A program made the position numbers and the translations under genes. A stretch of 64,000 bases of DNA from Pseudodesulfovibrio indicus (lineage in GTDB: Bacteria > Desulfobacterota > Desulfovibrionia > Desulfovibrionales > Desulfovibrionaceae): positions 1,488,001 through 1,552,000 of the forward strand of contig NZ_CP014206.1 of the NCBI RefSeq assembly GCF_001563225.1, in the 5' to 3' direction. This document shows positions 48,241 through 57,321 of this stretch, piece after piece. The notes under the pieces are model-generated. The model was given only the letters and a program-made list of their open reading frames with translations. It had not been told where the DNA came from and made no database searches. Positions within the stretch are counted from its first letter, which is position 1; each line of letters starts with the position of its first letter.

Positions 48241-50109
48241 ATGTCCGTTGTCGGGAACCGGCTGGACATCAGAAACCCGTTTGTCACGCACGGGATTTTC
48301 CAGATTGCCTGGGGCGGATTGCTGTTGGTCCTGCTCGTCTGGTTCGGCTTCAGCGAAAGCGACCGGCTGCGGGAGATTTTCGATGCGCTCCTTGAGCGGC
48401 GGGACGCCACGCCCCTGAACCTCGCAGGGAGCGTCGGATTCACCATCGTGCTGGTCGCCGGTTTGGGGTCGGCTGCGGCCAACCTGTTCGGGGGGCTGAA
48501 AAACACCCTCAGCTTCATCGTTCCTGTCAACGTCCCGGCGAACCTCTCCGACCCGTCCTCCATTTCGCGGCTGCTCTTCGACCGGGTCATCGGCCACTTT
48601 GAAAACCCCTCCAGCCTCCTGATCAAGGCCTCCCGATTCGTCTCCGATAGATTCCTCTACATGGTGCGCCCGCAGGCGCGGTTCGTGGAACGGGCCATCA
48701 AGGTGGGCCGAAATTCCCTGCTGCTGCTCCTCCTGTGCCTGCTTCCCTACTTCCTCCAGGACGCGACGGTCCGGGCGTCCGGGGTCGAGTTTTCCTATGA
48801 AGCGCCCATTGTGGCCGCATTCCTGCTGTTGCTGATCCTTGCAGGCTACGGGGTCGGCGTGCTGCTGTTGACCGCCGTCCGGCCCGAGGCCTCGGTGGTC
48901 GAGGAGCGCATGCACCTGTCCCGGACCGGCAATCCCAACAACTTTTTCGGCTTCCTGGAACGCAAGCTTGACGAGCTGCGGGTCGGCTCCTTCCAGAACC
49001 GCGTCTATGCGGCCACACTGCCCATCAAGGGCAAGGTCGAACTCAACGAGAGCAACTCGTTCACGGGCAACCTGGTCCTCGAAACGCAGCCCGTGCCCAT
49101 GGAGCGCGGTGCCTGGCAGGCCGCCCTGTCCATGGACGTCTTCGGTCTGCTGCTGCGGGTCCTGGCCGTGTTCTTCTTCCTCCGTCTGCTGTTGTCGGCC
49201 CTGTCGCCGGACCCGGCGCTGAATTGGGCGGACGCGGCCTCCCTCGTCGCTGTCCTGTTCGCCGCCCGGTGCGGAGCGGAACTCATGGAGGCGGCGTTCT
49301 CCCTGTTCAACACGTTCATGTTCCAGAGCGACCTCCTGGAGATCACCATGTCGGGCAACTACGACGCGGCGAGCATCGGCATGGGCGACGGGCGCGGCGG
49401 CACCCTGCACTCGCAAAGAATTTCCGTTCAGAGCGACGCCAACCTGCTGGTCAGGGCCGGGCGCATCATTTCCTATTCCGAAGGCATGGAAGGACCCCGG
49501 TGGATCGTGTCCTCGGTCCATGACGAGGGGTTTCGGCGGGGCCTCCAGGAGTTCATCAATTCCTTCCTGAGCTTCCGGGACACCTCCGGCAAGCTGGCCG
49601 GGGTGGACGTCCAGGACGAGGACCTCAACGCCATGCTCAACGTCAACGCACGGATTGCCGGTCAGCAGAGCGCTGCCCAGTCCATGGGCCGCAGGCTGGC
49701 CTACGAGGGGGACGCCCCGCGCAGGCTGCCCGAGTTCGGCGAAGAGGGCGGCGCGGTTGGCGCTCCGGCCGGGGCCATCGGCGGCGGGGGCGTGCAGTTG
49801 TTCTTCCTTTCCGGGGAGTTCGGCGGCGAGACGATCCCCCTGGACGGGACCCCTCTGGTCCTGGGCCGCGATCCGGGCCGCTGCACCCTGATCCTGACGT
49901 CCAAGAGCATTTCCAAGGTGCACTGCAGCATAGAGAAAAACGGATCGGGCTGGGTGGTCGTGGATGTCGGGTCCACCTACGGAACTTACGTGGACGGGGC
50001 CAGGATACCGCCCAACCAGCGATATCGATTGCAGATGGGAAGCGTGGTGTCCCTGGCCAAGGCGCTTGAATTCAAGATCGTGCCGGCCGGTAGCGATACC
50101 GCATATTGA
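48241..50109 (+). CDS. Multi-pass membrane protein with C-terminal FHA domain
   Basis: A 622-residue protein starting MSVVGNRLDIRNPFVTHGIF. Five hydrophobic segments lie at residues ~13-33, 60-80, 155-175, 190-212 and 300-320 (LLLRVLAVFFFLRLLLSAL). Between them is soluble sequence with LPIKGKVELNESNSFTGNLVL. After the last helix comes a long cytosolic part ending in a classical FHA domain (TPLVLGRDPGRCTLILTSKSISKVHCSIE, DVGSTYGTYVDGARI). FHA domains bind phosphothreonine, so this is a likely membrane docking site for targets of the operon's kinases. It is the first gene of the operon. Confidence 0.85.
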   Translation: MSVVGNRLDIRNPFVTHGIFQIAWGGLLLVLLVWFGFSESDRLREIFDALLERRDATPLNLAGSVGFTIVLVAGLGSAAANLFGGLKNTLSFIVPVNVPANLSDPSSISRLLFDRVIGHFENPSSLLIKASRFVSDRFLYMVRPQARFVERAIKVGRNSLLLLLLCLLPYFLQDATVRASGVEFSYEAPIVAAFLLLLILAGYGVGVLLLTAVRPEASVVEERMHLSRTGNPNNFFGFLERKLDELRVGSFQNRVYAATLPIKGKVELNESNSFTGNLVLETQPVPMERGAWQAALSMDVFGLLLRVLAVFFFLRLLLSALSPDPALNWADAASLVAVLFAARCGAELMEAAFSLFNTFMFQSDLLEITMSGNYDAASIGMGDGRGGTLHSQRISVQSDANLLVRAGRIISYSEGMEGPRWIVSSVHDEGFRRGLQEFINSFLSFRDTSGKLAGVDVQDEDLNAMLNVNARIAGQQSAAQSMGRRLAYEGDAPRRLPEFGEEGGAVGAPAGAIGGGGVQLFFLSGEFGGETIPLDGTPLVLGRDPGRCTLILTSKSISKVHCSIEKNGSGWVVVDVGSTYGTYVDGARIPPNQRYRLQMGSVVSLAKALEFKIVPAGSDTAY

Positions 50110-50155
50110 GCATGGGACTGATTGGGTCGTTATTTAACAGCATGAGGAGAACACG

Positions 50156-50836
50156 ATGGCTTTGACACGTTGCGACGCAGGTTTGCACTTCTATGATCCT
50201 GCAAAGAATACCAGCTGCCCGTATTGCCGCATTCAGGGAACCTCGGACGGGGGGGACGCCACCACCGCGGCCGGGGACGAGACCGTGGCGGTCGAATCCG
50301 GCGGCATGTCCATGCCCGGCAGGAGGAATTCCCCGGACACGACCCAGGGCATGTACGACGAGGACGAGACGGTCAGCATCGGCATCGGCGACATGACCAC
50401 CGCGGGCTACGACACCGAGCAGTACGTCACCGTGCCCGGCGGCCTGGACCCCGACGCCCCCACCGTGGGCGGGTTCCGCAAGAAGACCCGGTTCGCGCCC
50501 ATCGTCGGCTGGCTGGTCTGCGTGGACGGCAGCGAGCGGGGCAAGGACTACCGCATCCGTCCCGGCATCAACCTCGTGGGCAGGAGCGACACCTGCGACA
50601 TCGTCATCAAGGGCGACGACACCATCTCCCGCGTGGAGCACGCCGAGCTGGAATACGACCCGGAAGAGAATTCCTACTACCTGATCCGCAAGAAGAATCC
50701 CGAGGTCCGCCTGAACGGGACCAAGGTGCGCGAGCCGAAGCAGATCTCGGCCTACGACGTCATCCAGTTCGGAGAAATGGCGTTCCTTTTCATCCCCCTG
50801 TGTTCGGAGAAATTCCAATGGTCAGTAAAGGACTAA
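50156..50836 (+). CDS. FHA domain protein with N-terminal zinc motif
   Basis: A 226-residue cytosolic protein. The N terminus has MALTRCDAGLHFYDPAKNTSCPYCRIQG, a likely Cys/His zinc site. A Thr-rich acidic linker follows (DATTAAGDETVAVESGG, YDEDETVSIGIGDMTTAGYDTEQYVTV) with several TxxE/D sites like those phosphorylated on GarA/FhaA-type proteins. The C-terminal FHA domain is complete (LVGRSDTCDIVIKGDDTISRVEHAELEY, VRLNGTKV). It is a good candidate substrate or adaptor of the operon kinases. It overlaps the VWA gene start by 19 bases. Confidence 0.87.
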   Translation: MALTRCDAGLHFYDPAKNTSCPYCRIQGTSDGGDATTAAGDETVAVESGGMSMPGRRNSPDTTQGMYDEDETVSIGIGDMTTAGYDTEQYVTVPGGLDPDAPTVGGFRKKTRFAPIVGWLVCVDGSERGKDYRIRPGINLVGRSDTCDIVIKGDDTISRVEHAELEYDPEENSYYLIRKKNPEVRLNGTKVREPKQISAYDVIQFGEMAFLFIPLCSEKFQWSVKD

Positions 50837-52347
50837 GGTTCTGGGCGCCCCTGGCCCTCCTGCTCTGGGCGGTACCCGTCCTGGCGGGCGGCGCGCCCGA
50901 GGCGGTGCGCATAACCCAGCTATCCCCCCTGTTGCCGACCCTGCGCATCTACGCCCAGGTCCTGGACGAGCAGGGCGAACCGGCCGAGCCGGTCGACACG
51001 GACCTGCTCTCGGTCCGCATCGACGGCGTGAAGGCCGAGACCGCCAAGGTGACGGCGCTTTCCCAGGGACCTTCCGGCGTGGCCTACACCCTCCTGGTGG
51101 ACATCTCCAGGACGGTCGCGGACGGCCCGCTCCAGACCGCCCTGGGCGACATGCTGGCCTTTGTCGACGCGCTGGGGCCGGGCGACCTGGTGGCGGTCGG
51201 CACCTTCGGCGATGACTACACCCTGGTGCTGCCCTTCACCGCCGACAAGGACGCCATCAGGGAGGCCCTTTCCGCTATCCGCGCCACGGATGGGTTGACC
51301 GTGTTCTACACCGGGCTGAACAAGGCCCTGGAGATGAACAAGGTACAGACCGCCGAGCTGCCCGTGCGGCGGGCCATCGTGGCCGTGACCGACGGCAAGG
51401 ACGAGGGCAGCGGCCTGACTCTCGACGACATCCTCGAAAGGAACCGGCAGACCGCCATCCCGGTCTACACCGTGGGGTACACGAGGATCGACCAGAAACA
51501 TCTGTTCGGGCTCAAGCGGCTGGCGGAGCTGACCGGGGGGCTGTCCCTCGTCGGCGGCGGGGAGAACCCCTTTGCCGTGGTGGCCGGAGACCAGAACAAC
51601 GGCCTGCTGATAGAGGCCGACTGCGGGTATACGGCGGACGGCGGCGAGCATGTGGTCCAGGTCCTCCTTGAGACTGGGGACAGGACCCTCTCCGCCGAGC
51701 GAAAGGTGGCCTATCTCTATGTGGACGAGCAGGCCCTGGCCGGACGGGACCGGCAGCGGCTGCTCTACGGGGGCATCGGCGCGGGCGTGGTCCTGCTGCT
51801 CCTGCTCCTGTGGTTGATTCTGCGCGGCAGAAGGCGCGCCCGGGTGGTCCTTCACGAGGCCCCCGAAACGCCGAGCGCGACCGGGGCGGATTCCTTCCCG
51901 GAAGAGACCGAAAGCCTTGACCCGGATTCCCCGTCTTTCAACGGGGGAGACACCACGATCATAGGCGATCCCGATCGGGAGGTGCCGATCCTTCAGGCCG
52001 TAAACGTCGTCAGCGAGAACCGTCTCAACCCCAACTGCGAGCTGGTGCTGATGTCCGATCCGGACCGGGGCAAGCGGTTCCAACTGTACCTGGCCGAGGA
52101 AGGGGTCACGGTCGGCGCCGGGGTTTGCGGACTGACCCTGACCGCCAATCAGCTGGACGAACTTCAGCTGGGGTTGCTCCAGAGCGGCGGCCGGTTCCTG
52201 ATCAAGCCGCTGTCACAGGACGTCGAGACCCATGTCAACGGCATCCCCCTGGCCGAGCGGACCGTGCTCGAACACAACGACGTGATCGAGGCGGGGACGC
52301 TCCGCATGCGTTTCCTGAGCCTGCTGGGCTCCGATGCTAACCATTAA
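50818..52347 (+). CDS. Membrane protein with periplasmic VWA domain and cytosolic FHA-like domain
   Basis: A 509-residue protein starting at the ATG at 50818 (GGAG upstream). Signal peptide (WAPLALLLWAVPVLAGG), then a VWA domain with a MIDAS-like YTLLVDISRT and later VAVTDGKDEGS. A single membrane helix follows at ~315-335 (GGIGAGVVLLLLLLWLILRGRRR). The cytosolic end carries ETESLDPDSPSFNGGDTTIIGDP, a possible phosphorylation region, and an FHA-like fold (NCELVLMSDPDRGKRFQL, THVNGIPLAERTVLEHNDVIEAG). The fold is degenerate because GR and SxxH are not visible. It links a periplasmic adhesion-type domain to cytosolic phosphosignalling. Confidence 0.85.
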   Translation: MVSKGLRFWAPLALLLWAVPVLAGGAPEAVRITQLSPLLPTLRIYAQVLDEQGEPAEPVDTDLLSVRIDGVKAETAKVTALSQGPSGVAYTLLVDISRTVADGPLQTALGDMLAFVDALGPGDLVAVGTFGDDYTLVLPFTADKDAIREALSAIRATDGLTVFYTGLNKALEMNKVQTAELPVRRAIVAVTDGKDEGSGLTLDDILERNRQTAIPVYTVGYTRIDQKHLFGLKRLAELTGGLSLVGGGENPFAVVAGDQNNGLLIEADCGYTADGGEHVVQVLLETGDRTLSAERKVAYLYVDEQALAGRDRQRLLYGGIGAGVVLLLLLLWLILRGRRRARVVLHEAPETPSATGADSFPEETESLDPDSPSFNGGDTTIIGDPDREVPILQAVNVVSENRLNPNCELVLMSDPDRGKRFQLYLAEEGVTVGAGVCGLTLTANQLDELQLGLLQSGGRFLIKPLSQDVETHVNGIPLAERTVLEHNDVIEAGTLRMRFLSLLGSDANH

Positions 52348-52362
52348 GGATTCGGGTGGAAT

Positions 52363-53949
52363 ATGATAGATTGGCGTTTGGACTTCGGTTGTCACCAGGA
52401 TCAGGGCAGCAGGGGCGAGCAGCAGGATTTCTTCGGCATATCGAATCCCGATATGGACGAGGTCATGTCCGACCGGGGCGTGGTGGCCGTGGTCGCCGAC
52501 GGCATGGGCGGGCATGAAGGCGGTGCGCAGGCGAGCTATCTGGCCGTGCAGAGCTTCATGAAGGCCTATGCGGCCAAGCGCTACACCCAGACGATTCCGG
52601 AGGCGCTGAACGAGGCTCTGCTCACTGCCAACCGCCAGGTATACAAGGAGAACTGTCGGCTCGGCGAAGACTCCGACATGGGCACAACCCTGCTCGCCAC
52701 GGTCATCCAGGGGATGAATCTCTACTGGGTCTCGGCGGGCGACAGCCGATTGTATTTCGTCAGGAACGGCCGGATCGAAGCGGTCAACAAGGAGCATTCC
52801 TACGGGGCCGAGCTGGACGAAAAGGTCCGTAACGGCCAGTTGACCATAGATCAGGTCCAGTTGGAGTCGGGCCGCCGCCACATGCTGACCAGCTATCTCG
52901 GCCTCAAGGTCGTTCCCAAGATCAACGCCTCGGTGGAGGCCTTCGACCTCGACCCCGGGGACAAGATCCTGCTCTGTTCGGACGGGCTCTACAACGCCCT
53001 GGCCCCGCACGAGATCCAGGCCGAGCTTGAGAGCGACGGGCCGACGCAGGACAAGTGCGAGCGGCTGATCCAGCGGGCCCTGGACAAGAACCGCCCGCGC
53101 CAGGACAACATCACCGCCGTGGTCCTCGAACTGGCCCAGGACCCGATCGTCTACGCCATGCCGGAACAGGCCGCCCCCAAAGCAGCCCGCTCGTGGAAGT
53201 ACTGGACGTTGGTCGCCCTGCTCGCGTTGCTCGGCGTGGCGGTCGGCTACCTCGGCTTCGGGATGCTCTTCGGCGGCGATGACCCCGTCCAGGCTCCTCC
53301 CCCCGCTGCGGAAGAGAAGACCGATTCCGCCACCCAGGCGGAGGGCTCGTCCGTTTCCGGAGAGACCGGGGCCGCTCCGGGCGAGCAGCAGACAACAACG
53401 CCCGAGGGCGATGAGTCCAAGGATACCACCAAGGATGCCACCAAGGAGGATTCCTCTTCGCTTGTCGAACCTTCCCGCAGTGAAATGAAACGGTACCAGC
53501 AGGTCTTCAAGAGCCAGGGATTCTACTTGGGCGCGGTGGACGGCGTGGACGGAAGCCAAACCCGGAAGGCGCTCAAGGCGTATCAGGAAAAGAACGGGCT
53601 GGAGGATACCGGGGAATTCGACGCGACCACCGTGGTCCAGCTGGAGAGGGACTCCCGGCTGGCGGAACGGCAGGCGGCCCAGGCCAAGGCCGAGACCGAG
53701 AAGCAAGCGGAATTGGAGCGCGAAAGGGCGGAAGCCGAGAAACAGGCCGAATTGGAGCGTGAGCGGGCGGAAGCCGAGAGGCAGGCCGAATTGGAGCGCG
53801 AGAGGGCGAATAAGGCCGAGGGTGCGCTTCAGGGCGCTGCGGACGATACCACCCAGGACGGCGCGGCCGACACGACCGCCGCTTCGGAACAGAGTTTGAT
53901 GAAGACCGCCACCAAGGTCCGTTTGGGCGGCGGCGCGGGCGTCGAATAG
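52363..53949 (+). CDS. PP2C phosphatase with TM segment and peptidoglycan-binding domain
   Basis: A 528-residue protein. Residues ~1-260 are a PP2C-type Ser/Thr phosphatase (VVADGMGGHEGGAQ, VSAGDSRLYFV, LLCSDGLYNAL, RQDNITAVVLEL), with the metal-binding Asp residues present. One membrane helix (YWTLVALLALLGVAVGYLGFGML) follows, then a Pro/Thr-rich linker. A peptidoglycan-binding type 1 repeat comes next (RYQQVFKSQGFYLGAVDGVDGSQTRKALKAYQEKNGL), then a charged coiled coil built from 13-residue repeats (KQAELERERAEAE). The topology places the phosphatase in the cytosol and the wall-binding part in the periplasm, so wall contact could set activity or location. Confidence 0.9.
   Translation: MIDWRLDFGCHQDQGSRGEQQDFFGISNPDMDEVMSDRGVVAVVADGMGGHEGGAQASYLAVQSFMKAYAAKRYTQTIPEALNEALLTANRQVYKENCRLGEDSDMGTTLLATVIQGMNLYWVSAGDSRLYFVRNGRIEAVNKEHSYGAELDEKVRNGQLTIDQVQLESGRRHMLTSYLGLKVVPKINASVEAFDLDPGDKILLCSDGLYNALAPHEIQAELESDGPTQDKCERLIQRALDKNRPRQDNITAVVLELAQDPIVYAMPEQAAPKAARSWKYWTLVALLALLGVAVGYLGFGMLFGGDDPVQAPPPAAEEKTDSATQAEGSSVSGETGAAPGEQQTTTPEGDESKDTTKDATKEDSSSLVEPSRSEMKRYQQVFKSQGFYLGAVDGVDGSQTRKALKAYQEKNGLEDTGEFDATTVVQLERDSRLAERQAAQAKAETEKQAELERERAEAEKQAELERERAEAERQAELERERANKAEGALQGAADDTTQDGAADTTAASEQSLMKTATKVRLGGGAGVE
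53701..53817 (+). repeat. Three 39-bp in-frame repeats coding KQAELERERAEAE
   Basis: Units at 53701-53739, 53740-53778 and 53779-53817 differ by only a few bases; the last is diverged at its end. They encode a highly charged helix in the PP2C/PG-binding protein and could change copy number. Confidence 0.85.
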
Positions 53950-53973
53950 ACGGCATGAAGGACAAGAGGACGT

Positions 53974-54759
53974 ATGTTTTCATGGCTTAAGCAGACACGG
54001 CCGCTGACGGCCGATTTTGGCTCCATGACGGATCGCGGCGGCAGGGAAGAGAACCAGGATCACTTCTTCCCGGCCGTTGACGAAGGCGACATCCGGCCGG
54101 TCTTCGTCGTGGCCGACGGCCTCGGCGGGCATGGGCTGGGAAGGACCGCCGCCCGCCTGGCCTCCGAGCTCATGGGCCGCCGCCTGTCCCGGCTGGACTC
54201 CTGCACGCCCGACGCCTTCAAGGAGGTCGTCGCGGAAACCCACCGGGCCATCGTCAACTACGAGAAGGACGAGCGCTCGGACCAGGACATGAAGACGACC
54301 TGCGTCTTCCTCGCCCTTCGGGAAGGCAGGGCCTACTGGGGGTCGGTGGGGGACTCCCGGCTCTATATGTTCCGCGACGGCCGGGTCCTGCGCAGGACCA
54401 AGGACCACTCCGTGGTGCAGTTGCTGGTCGACACGGGGGAGATCGCCGAGGCCGAGGCCAAGCACCACCCGGACCGCAACAAGGTCTACCAGGTCCTGGG
54501 CGGGAGCGAGGAGCCGAGACCCTTTCTCCAGGTCGAAGGGGAGGAGTACCGGGAGGGCGACGCCTTCCTGCTCTGCTCCGACGGATTCTGGGAGTTTTTC
54601 GACGAGGACGCCTTCGGCGAGATCCTCCTGCGGGAAAAGGAGATGCCCGCCCGCGAGCTGCTGGAAAGGGTCTTCAAGCGGGTCCGGGAGAGCGCCGGTG
54701 AACGGGGACCGAATTTCGACAACCTAACGGCCCAGCTGATCAAGGTCATGCAGTCATGA
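53974..54759 (+). CDS. PP2C-type Ser/Thr phosphatase
   Basis: A 261-residue cytosolic phosphatase with all PP2C motifs: DRGGREENQDHFFPAVD, VVADGLGGHGLG, GSVGDSRLYMFRDG, LLCSDGFWEFF and FDNLTAQLIKV at the end. It is similar in size to PppA/Stp enzymes that reverse Thr kinases of the PknB group. Its stop overlaps the start of the first kinase gene by four bases (54756-54759), a strong sign that the two act as an opposing pair. It has no membrane segment, unlike the phosphatase encoded just upstream. Confidence 0.93.
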   Translation: MFSWLKQTRPLTADFGSMTDRGGREENQDHFFPAVDEGDIRPVFVVADGLGGHGLGRTAARLASELMGRRLSRLDSCTPDAFKEVVAETHRAIVNYEKDERSDQDMKTTCVFLALREGRAYWGSVGDSRLYMFRDGRVLRRTKDHSVVQLLVDTGEIAEAEAKHHPDRNKVYQVLGGSEEPRPFLQVEGEEYREGDAFLLCSDGFWEFFDEDAFGEILLREKEMPARELLERVFKRVRESAGERGPNFDNLTAQLIKVMQS

Positions 54760-56519
54760 AGATGTGTCCGCACTGCCTGAGCGACAAGGTGAGGGGCAAT
54801 ACCTGCGCCGATTGCGGGAGGAACGTGCACAACGTTCCCAAGGACCCCCGCGCCCTCAGGCCCGGGGCCGTCCTGCGCAACCAGTTCGTCATCGGCAAGC
54901 AGCTCGGTGCGGGCGGGTTCGGCATCACCTACCTGGCCTACGACAGGATGTTGAAGCAGAAGATCGCCATCAAGGAGTTCATGCCCAAGAAGGTGGCCGC
55001 GCGCGAAGCCAACGGGAACAAGATCGTGCCCGTATCCGAGAACCATCTCGGCGCCTTCGCCAAGGGCAAGGAGCAGTTCATCGAGGAGGCGCGGACCATC
55101 GCCCAGTTCCGGCACGAGAACATCGTTCCCATCCTGACCTGCTTCGAAGCCAACGACACGGCCTATTTCGTCATGCCCTACGTGCGGGGAAGAACCCTGG
55201 CCGAGATCGCCCTGAAGGGCGGCGGCGTCCCGGAACCGGACCTGCTGAAGATCATCGACGCGGTACTCAAGGGGCTGGAGGCCGTCCACGGCAAGGGCGT
55301 CTGGCACCGGGACATCAAGCCCGCCAACATCTACATCCCCGATGCACGCGACGAGCAGCCGTTCCTGCTCGACTTCGGCGCGGCGCGGCAGGCGGTGCAC
55401 AGCAGCGACCCGCTGTCCATCCTGCTGACCCACGGCTACGCGCCCCTGGAACAGTATTCCTCCACCGGCAGCCAGGGGGCGTATACCGATCTCTATGCGG
55501 TGGCGGCCACCATGTACAGCTGCCTGCGAGGCGAGGTCCGCGACGGCAGGCTTCTGCCGCCGCCTCCGGCCGAGGACCGGGTGGAAGCCGATATCCTGGA
55601 GGACATAGGCAGGGTTGCCAAGGGCAAGATCAAGAAGAGCACGGCCACGGCGATCATGCGGGCCATGGAGATGTCCGTGGCCGCGCGGCCCGCATCGGTC
55701 CGCGAGTTCCGGGCGTTGCTCTACGACCAGAAGACGCCGCCGCCCCCGCCGCCGCCCCCCATGCACTACGAGCTGGTCTGCCTGGCCGGGCAGTACGAGG
55801 GCGAGCGCATCCCCCTGGACGAAAACCAGATGATCATGGGCCGATCCATGGCCGATGTGTCCCTGTGGGTCGAGGCCAAGACGGTGTCCAAGCAGCACTG
55901 CTCGATCATGGTCGAGGACGGCAAGGTCATCCTGGCGGACGGCGGCTCCCTCAACGGAACCTTCGTCAACGAGCGGCGGCTGGACAAGGGGTCCTTCGCC
56001 GTGCTCCGGCCGGGCGACGTCTTCAACCTCGCCGGGAGCCTCGTCTTCCAGCTGCAGGAGGTCGCGGGGGCCAGAGGCGAGGCCGCCCCGTGGGTCGAGC
56101 CGGTCGGTCACTCCACCATTTCCCCCACCAGCGAAGTGGTCACGCCCGTCCCCGGCGTTTCCAGCCATTTCCTGGAGCGGCTGATCAAGGCCCAGGGTCG
56201 GCTGAACCGGGCGAAGTACTGCGTGCTCATCCTGGCCTCTTCGGCCGGGACCTATTTTTTCTCGCACATTCTGGAGCAGACCAGGGTGGACGGCATCGGG
56301 TTCATGGCCCTGATCCTTTTCATCATCAGTTTTGCCGTTGCCGTGAGCTCCGTTGTCCGGAGGTTCCATGACCTCGGCAGGAGCGGATATCACTATTTTC
56401 TCATGTTGATTCCCCTGGTCAACCTGTACTGGGGATGTGTTCTGCTGTTCAAGAAAGGGGAGGAAGGACCCAACCGTTACGGTCCCGACCCCATCAATAT
56501 GAAATTCAGCGAAGTCTAG
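54756..56519 (+). CDS. Ser/Thr protein kinase with zinc ribbon, FHA and DUF805 membrane domain
   Basis: A 587-residue kinase. Zinc ribbon CPHC/CADC (residues 4-20). Kinase domain ~43-325 with GAGGFGITY loop, Lys73 in IAIKEF, HRDIKPAN (184-191), DFGAAR (206-211) and TDLYAVAATMY. A proline run (~328-335) leads to an FHA domain (MIMGRSMADVSLWVEAKTVSKQHCSIM, GSLNGTFVNE). The C terminus is a DUF805-type membrane domain (RLNRAKYCVLILASSAGTYFF, SVVRRFHDLGRSGYHYF). All catalytic residues are present. The FHA domain may read the kinase's own phosphothreonines or dock substrates. It overlaps the PP2C gene by four bases and is 21 bases before parA. Confidence 0.93.
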   Translation: MKMCPHCLSDKVRGNTCADCGRNVHNVPKDPRALRPGAVLRNQFVIGKQLGAGGFGITYLAYDRMLKQKIAIKEFMPKKVAAREANGNKIVPVSENHLGAFAKGKEQFIEEARTIAQFRHENIVPILTCFEANDTAYFVMPYVRGRTLAEIALKGGGVPEPDLLKIIDAVLKGLEAVHGKGVWHRDIKPANIYIPDARDEQPFLLDFGAARQAVHSSDPLSILLTHGYAPLEQYSSTGSQGAYTDLYAVAATMYSCLRGEVRDGRLLPPPPAEDRVEADILEDIGRVAKGKIKKSTATAIMRAMEMSVAARPASVREFRALLYDQKTPPPPPPPPMHYELVCLAGQYEGERIPLDENQMIMGRSMADVSLWVEAKTVSKQHCSIMVEDGKVILADGGSLNGTFVNERRLDKGSFAVLRPGDVFNLAGSLVFQLQEVAGARGEAAPWVEPVGHSTISPTSEVVTPVPGVSSHFLERLIKAQGRLNRAKYCVLILASSAGTYFFSHILEQTRVDGIGFMALILFIISFAVAVSSVVRRFHDLGRSGYHYFLMLIPLVNLYWGCVLLFKKGEEGPNRYGPDPINMKFSEV

Positions 56520-56540
56520 GTTAGGCAAAGGAGAGAGACC

Positions 56541-57308
56541 ATGAGTGCAATAATCTCGATAGTGAACAACAAGGGCGGGGTCGGCAAGACGACCCTGGCG
56601 TGCAATCTCGGCCACTGCCTCGCCCAGGCGGGGAAAAGGACGCTCGTGGTGGACATGGACAGCCAGTGCAACGCTTCCGGCACCCTGCTGGGGGAGGAGC
56701 CGGAGATGACCATCTACGAACTCTACACCTCGGACGACGTGAAGACCCCTGACTGCATCCATCCGTCCAAGTACGAGAACCTGGACGTCCTGCCTTCGGC
56801 CCCCGAAGCCTTCGTGCTGGAATCGGAATTCGCCAAGAAGCCGGGCAAGGGGTTCCACCTGCTCCACGACAAGCTGGCGCCCTACGCCCGCGAGCATTAC
56901 GACGTGACCATCCTGGACAGTCCGCCCAACCTCGGCATGTACGCCGTCCAGGGGCTGGTCTGCTCGGACTACGTCATCGTGCCCATCGAGTGCGGCAGCC
57001 GGTACGCCATCGACGGTCTGAAGCGGATCATCGACACCATCCTCGAGATCAAGGACAAGACCAATCCCGGCCTCAAGGACGTCCGTATCCTGGTGAACCG
57101 TCTGGACCGTCGGACCACGGTGGGCAAGCTGTCCAACCTTCGGCTGAGGAAGACCTTCGGCGACCGGGTGTTCAATGCGATCATTCCGATCAATTCCAGC
57201 ATCCAGCAGGCGGAGATGGCCGGGTGTTCGGTCGTCGATTTCGCGCCCTCCAGCACGGGGGCGTTCAATTACCGGCTGCTGACCAAAGAACTGTTGGCCG
57301 TAATCTGA
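56541..57308 (+). CDS. Orphan ParA/MinD-type ATPase
   Basis: A 255-residue ATPase with deviant Walker A NNKGGVGKTTLACNL (Lys residues at both ends), TLVVDMDSQCNASGTL, Walker B-like YDVTILDSPPNLG and the C-terminal KLSNLRLRKTFGDRVF. This is the ParA rather than the MinD subtype, since no C-terminal amphipathic helix is visible. There is no parB or parS nearby. Orphan ParAs position cargo such as chemoreceptor arrays or carboxysomes by gradients on the nucleoid. The cargo adaptor may be the next gene product, whose N terminus resembles the ParB peptide that stimulates ParA. Confidence 0.93.
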   Translation: MSAIISIVNNKGGVGKTTLACNLGHCLAQAGKRTLVVDMDSQCNASGTLLGEEPEMTIYELYTSDDVKTPDCIHPSKYENLDVLPSAPEAFVLESEFAKKPGKGFHLLHDKLAPYAREHYDVTILDSPPNLGMYAVQGLVCSDYVIVPIECGSRYAIDGLKRIIDTILEIKDKTNPGLKDVRILVNRLDRRTTVGKLSNLRLRKTFGDRVFNAIIPINSSIQQAEMAGCSVVDFAPSSTGAFNYRLLTKELLAVI

Positions 57309-57321
57309 GTTCGGGGTTGTC

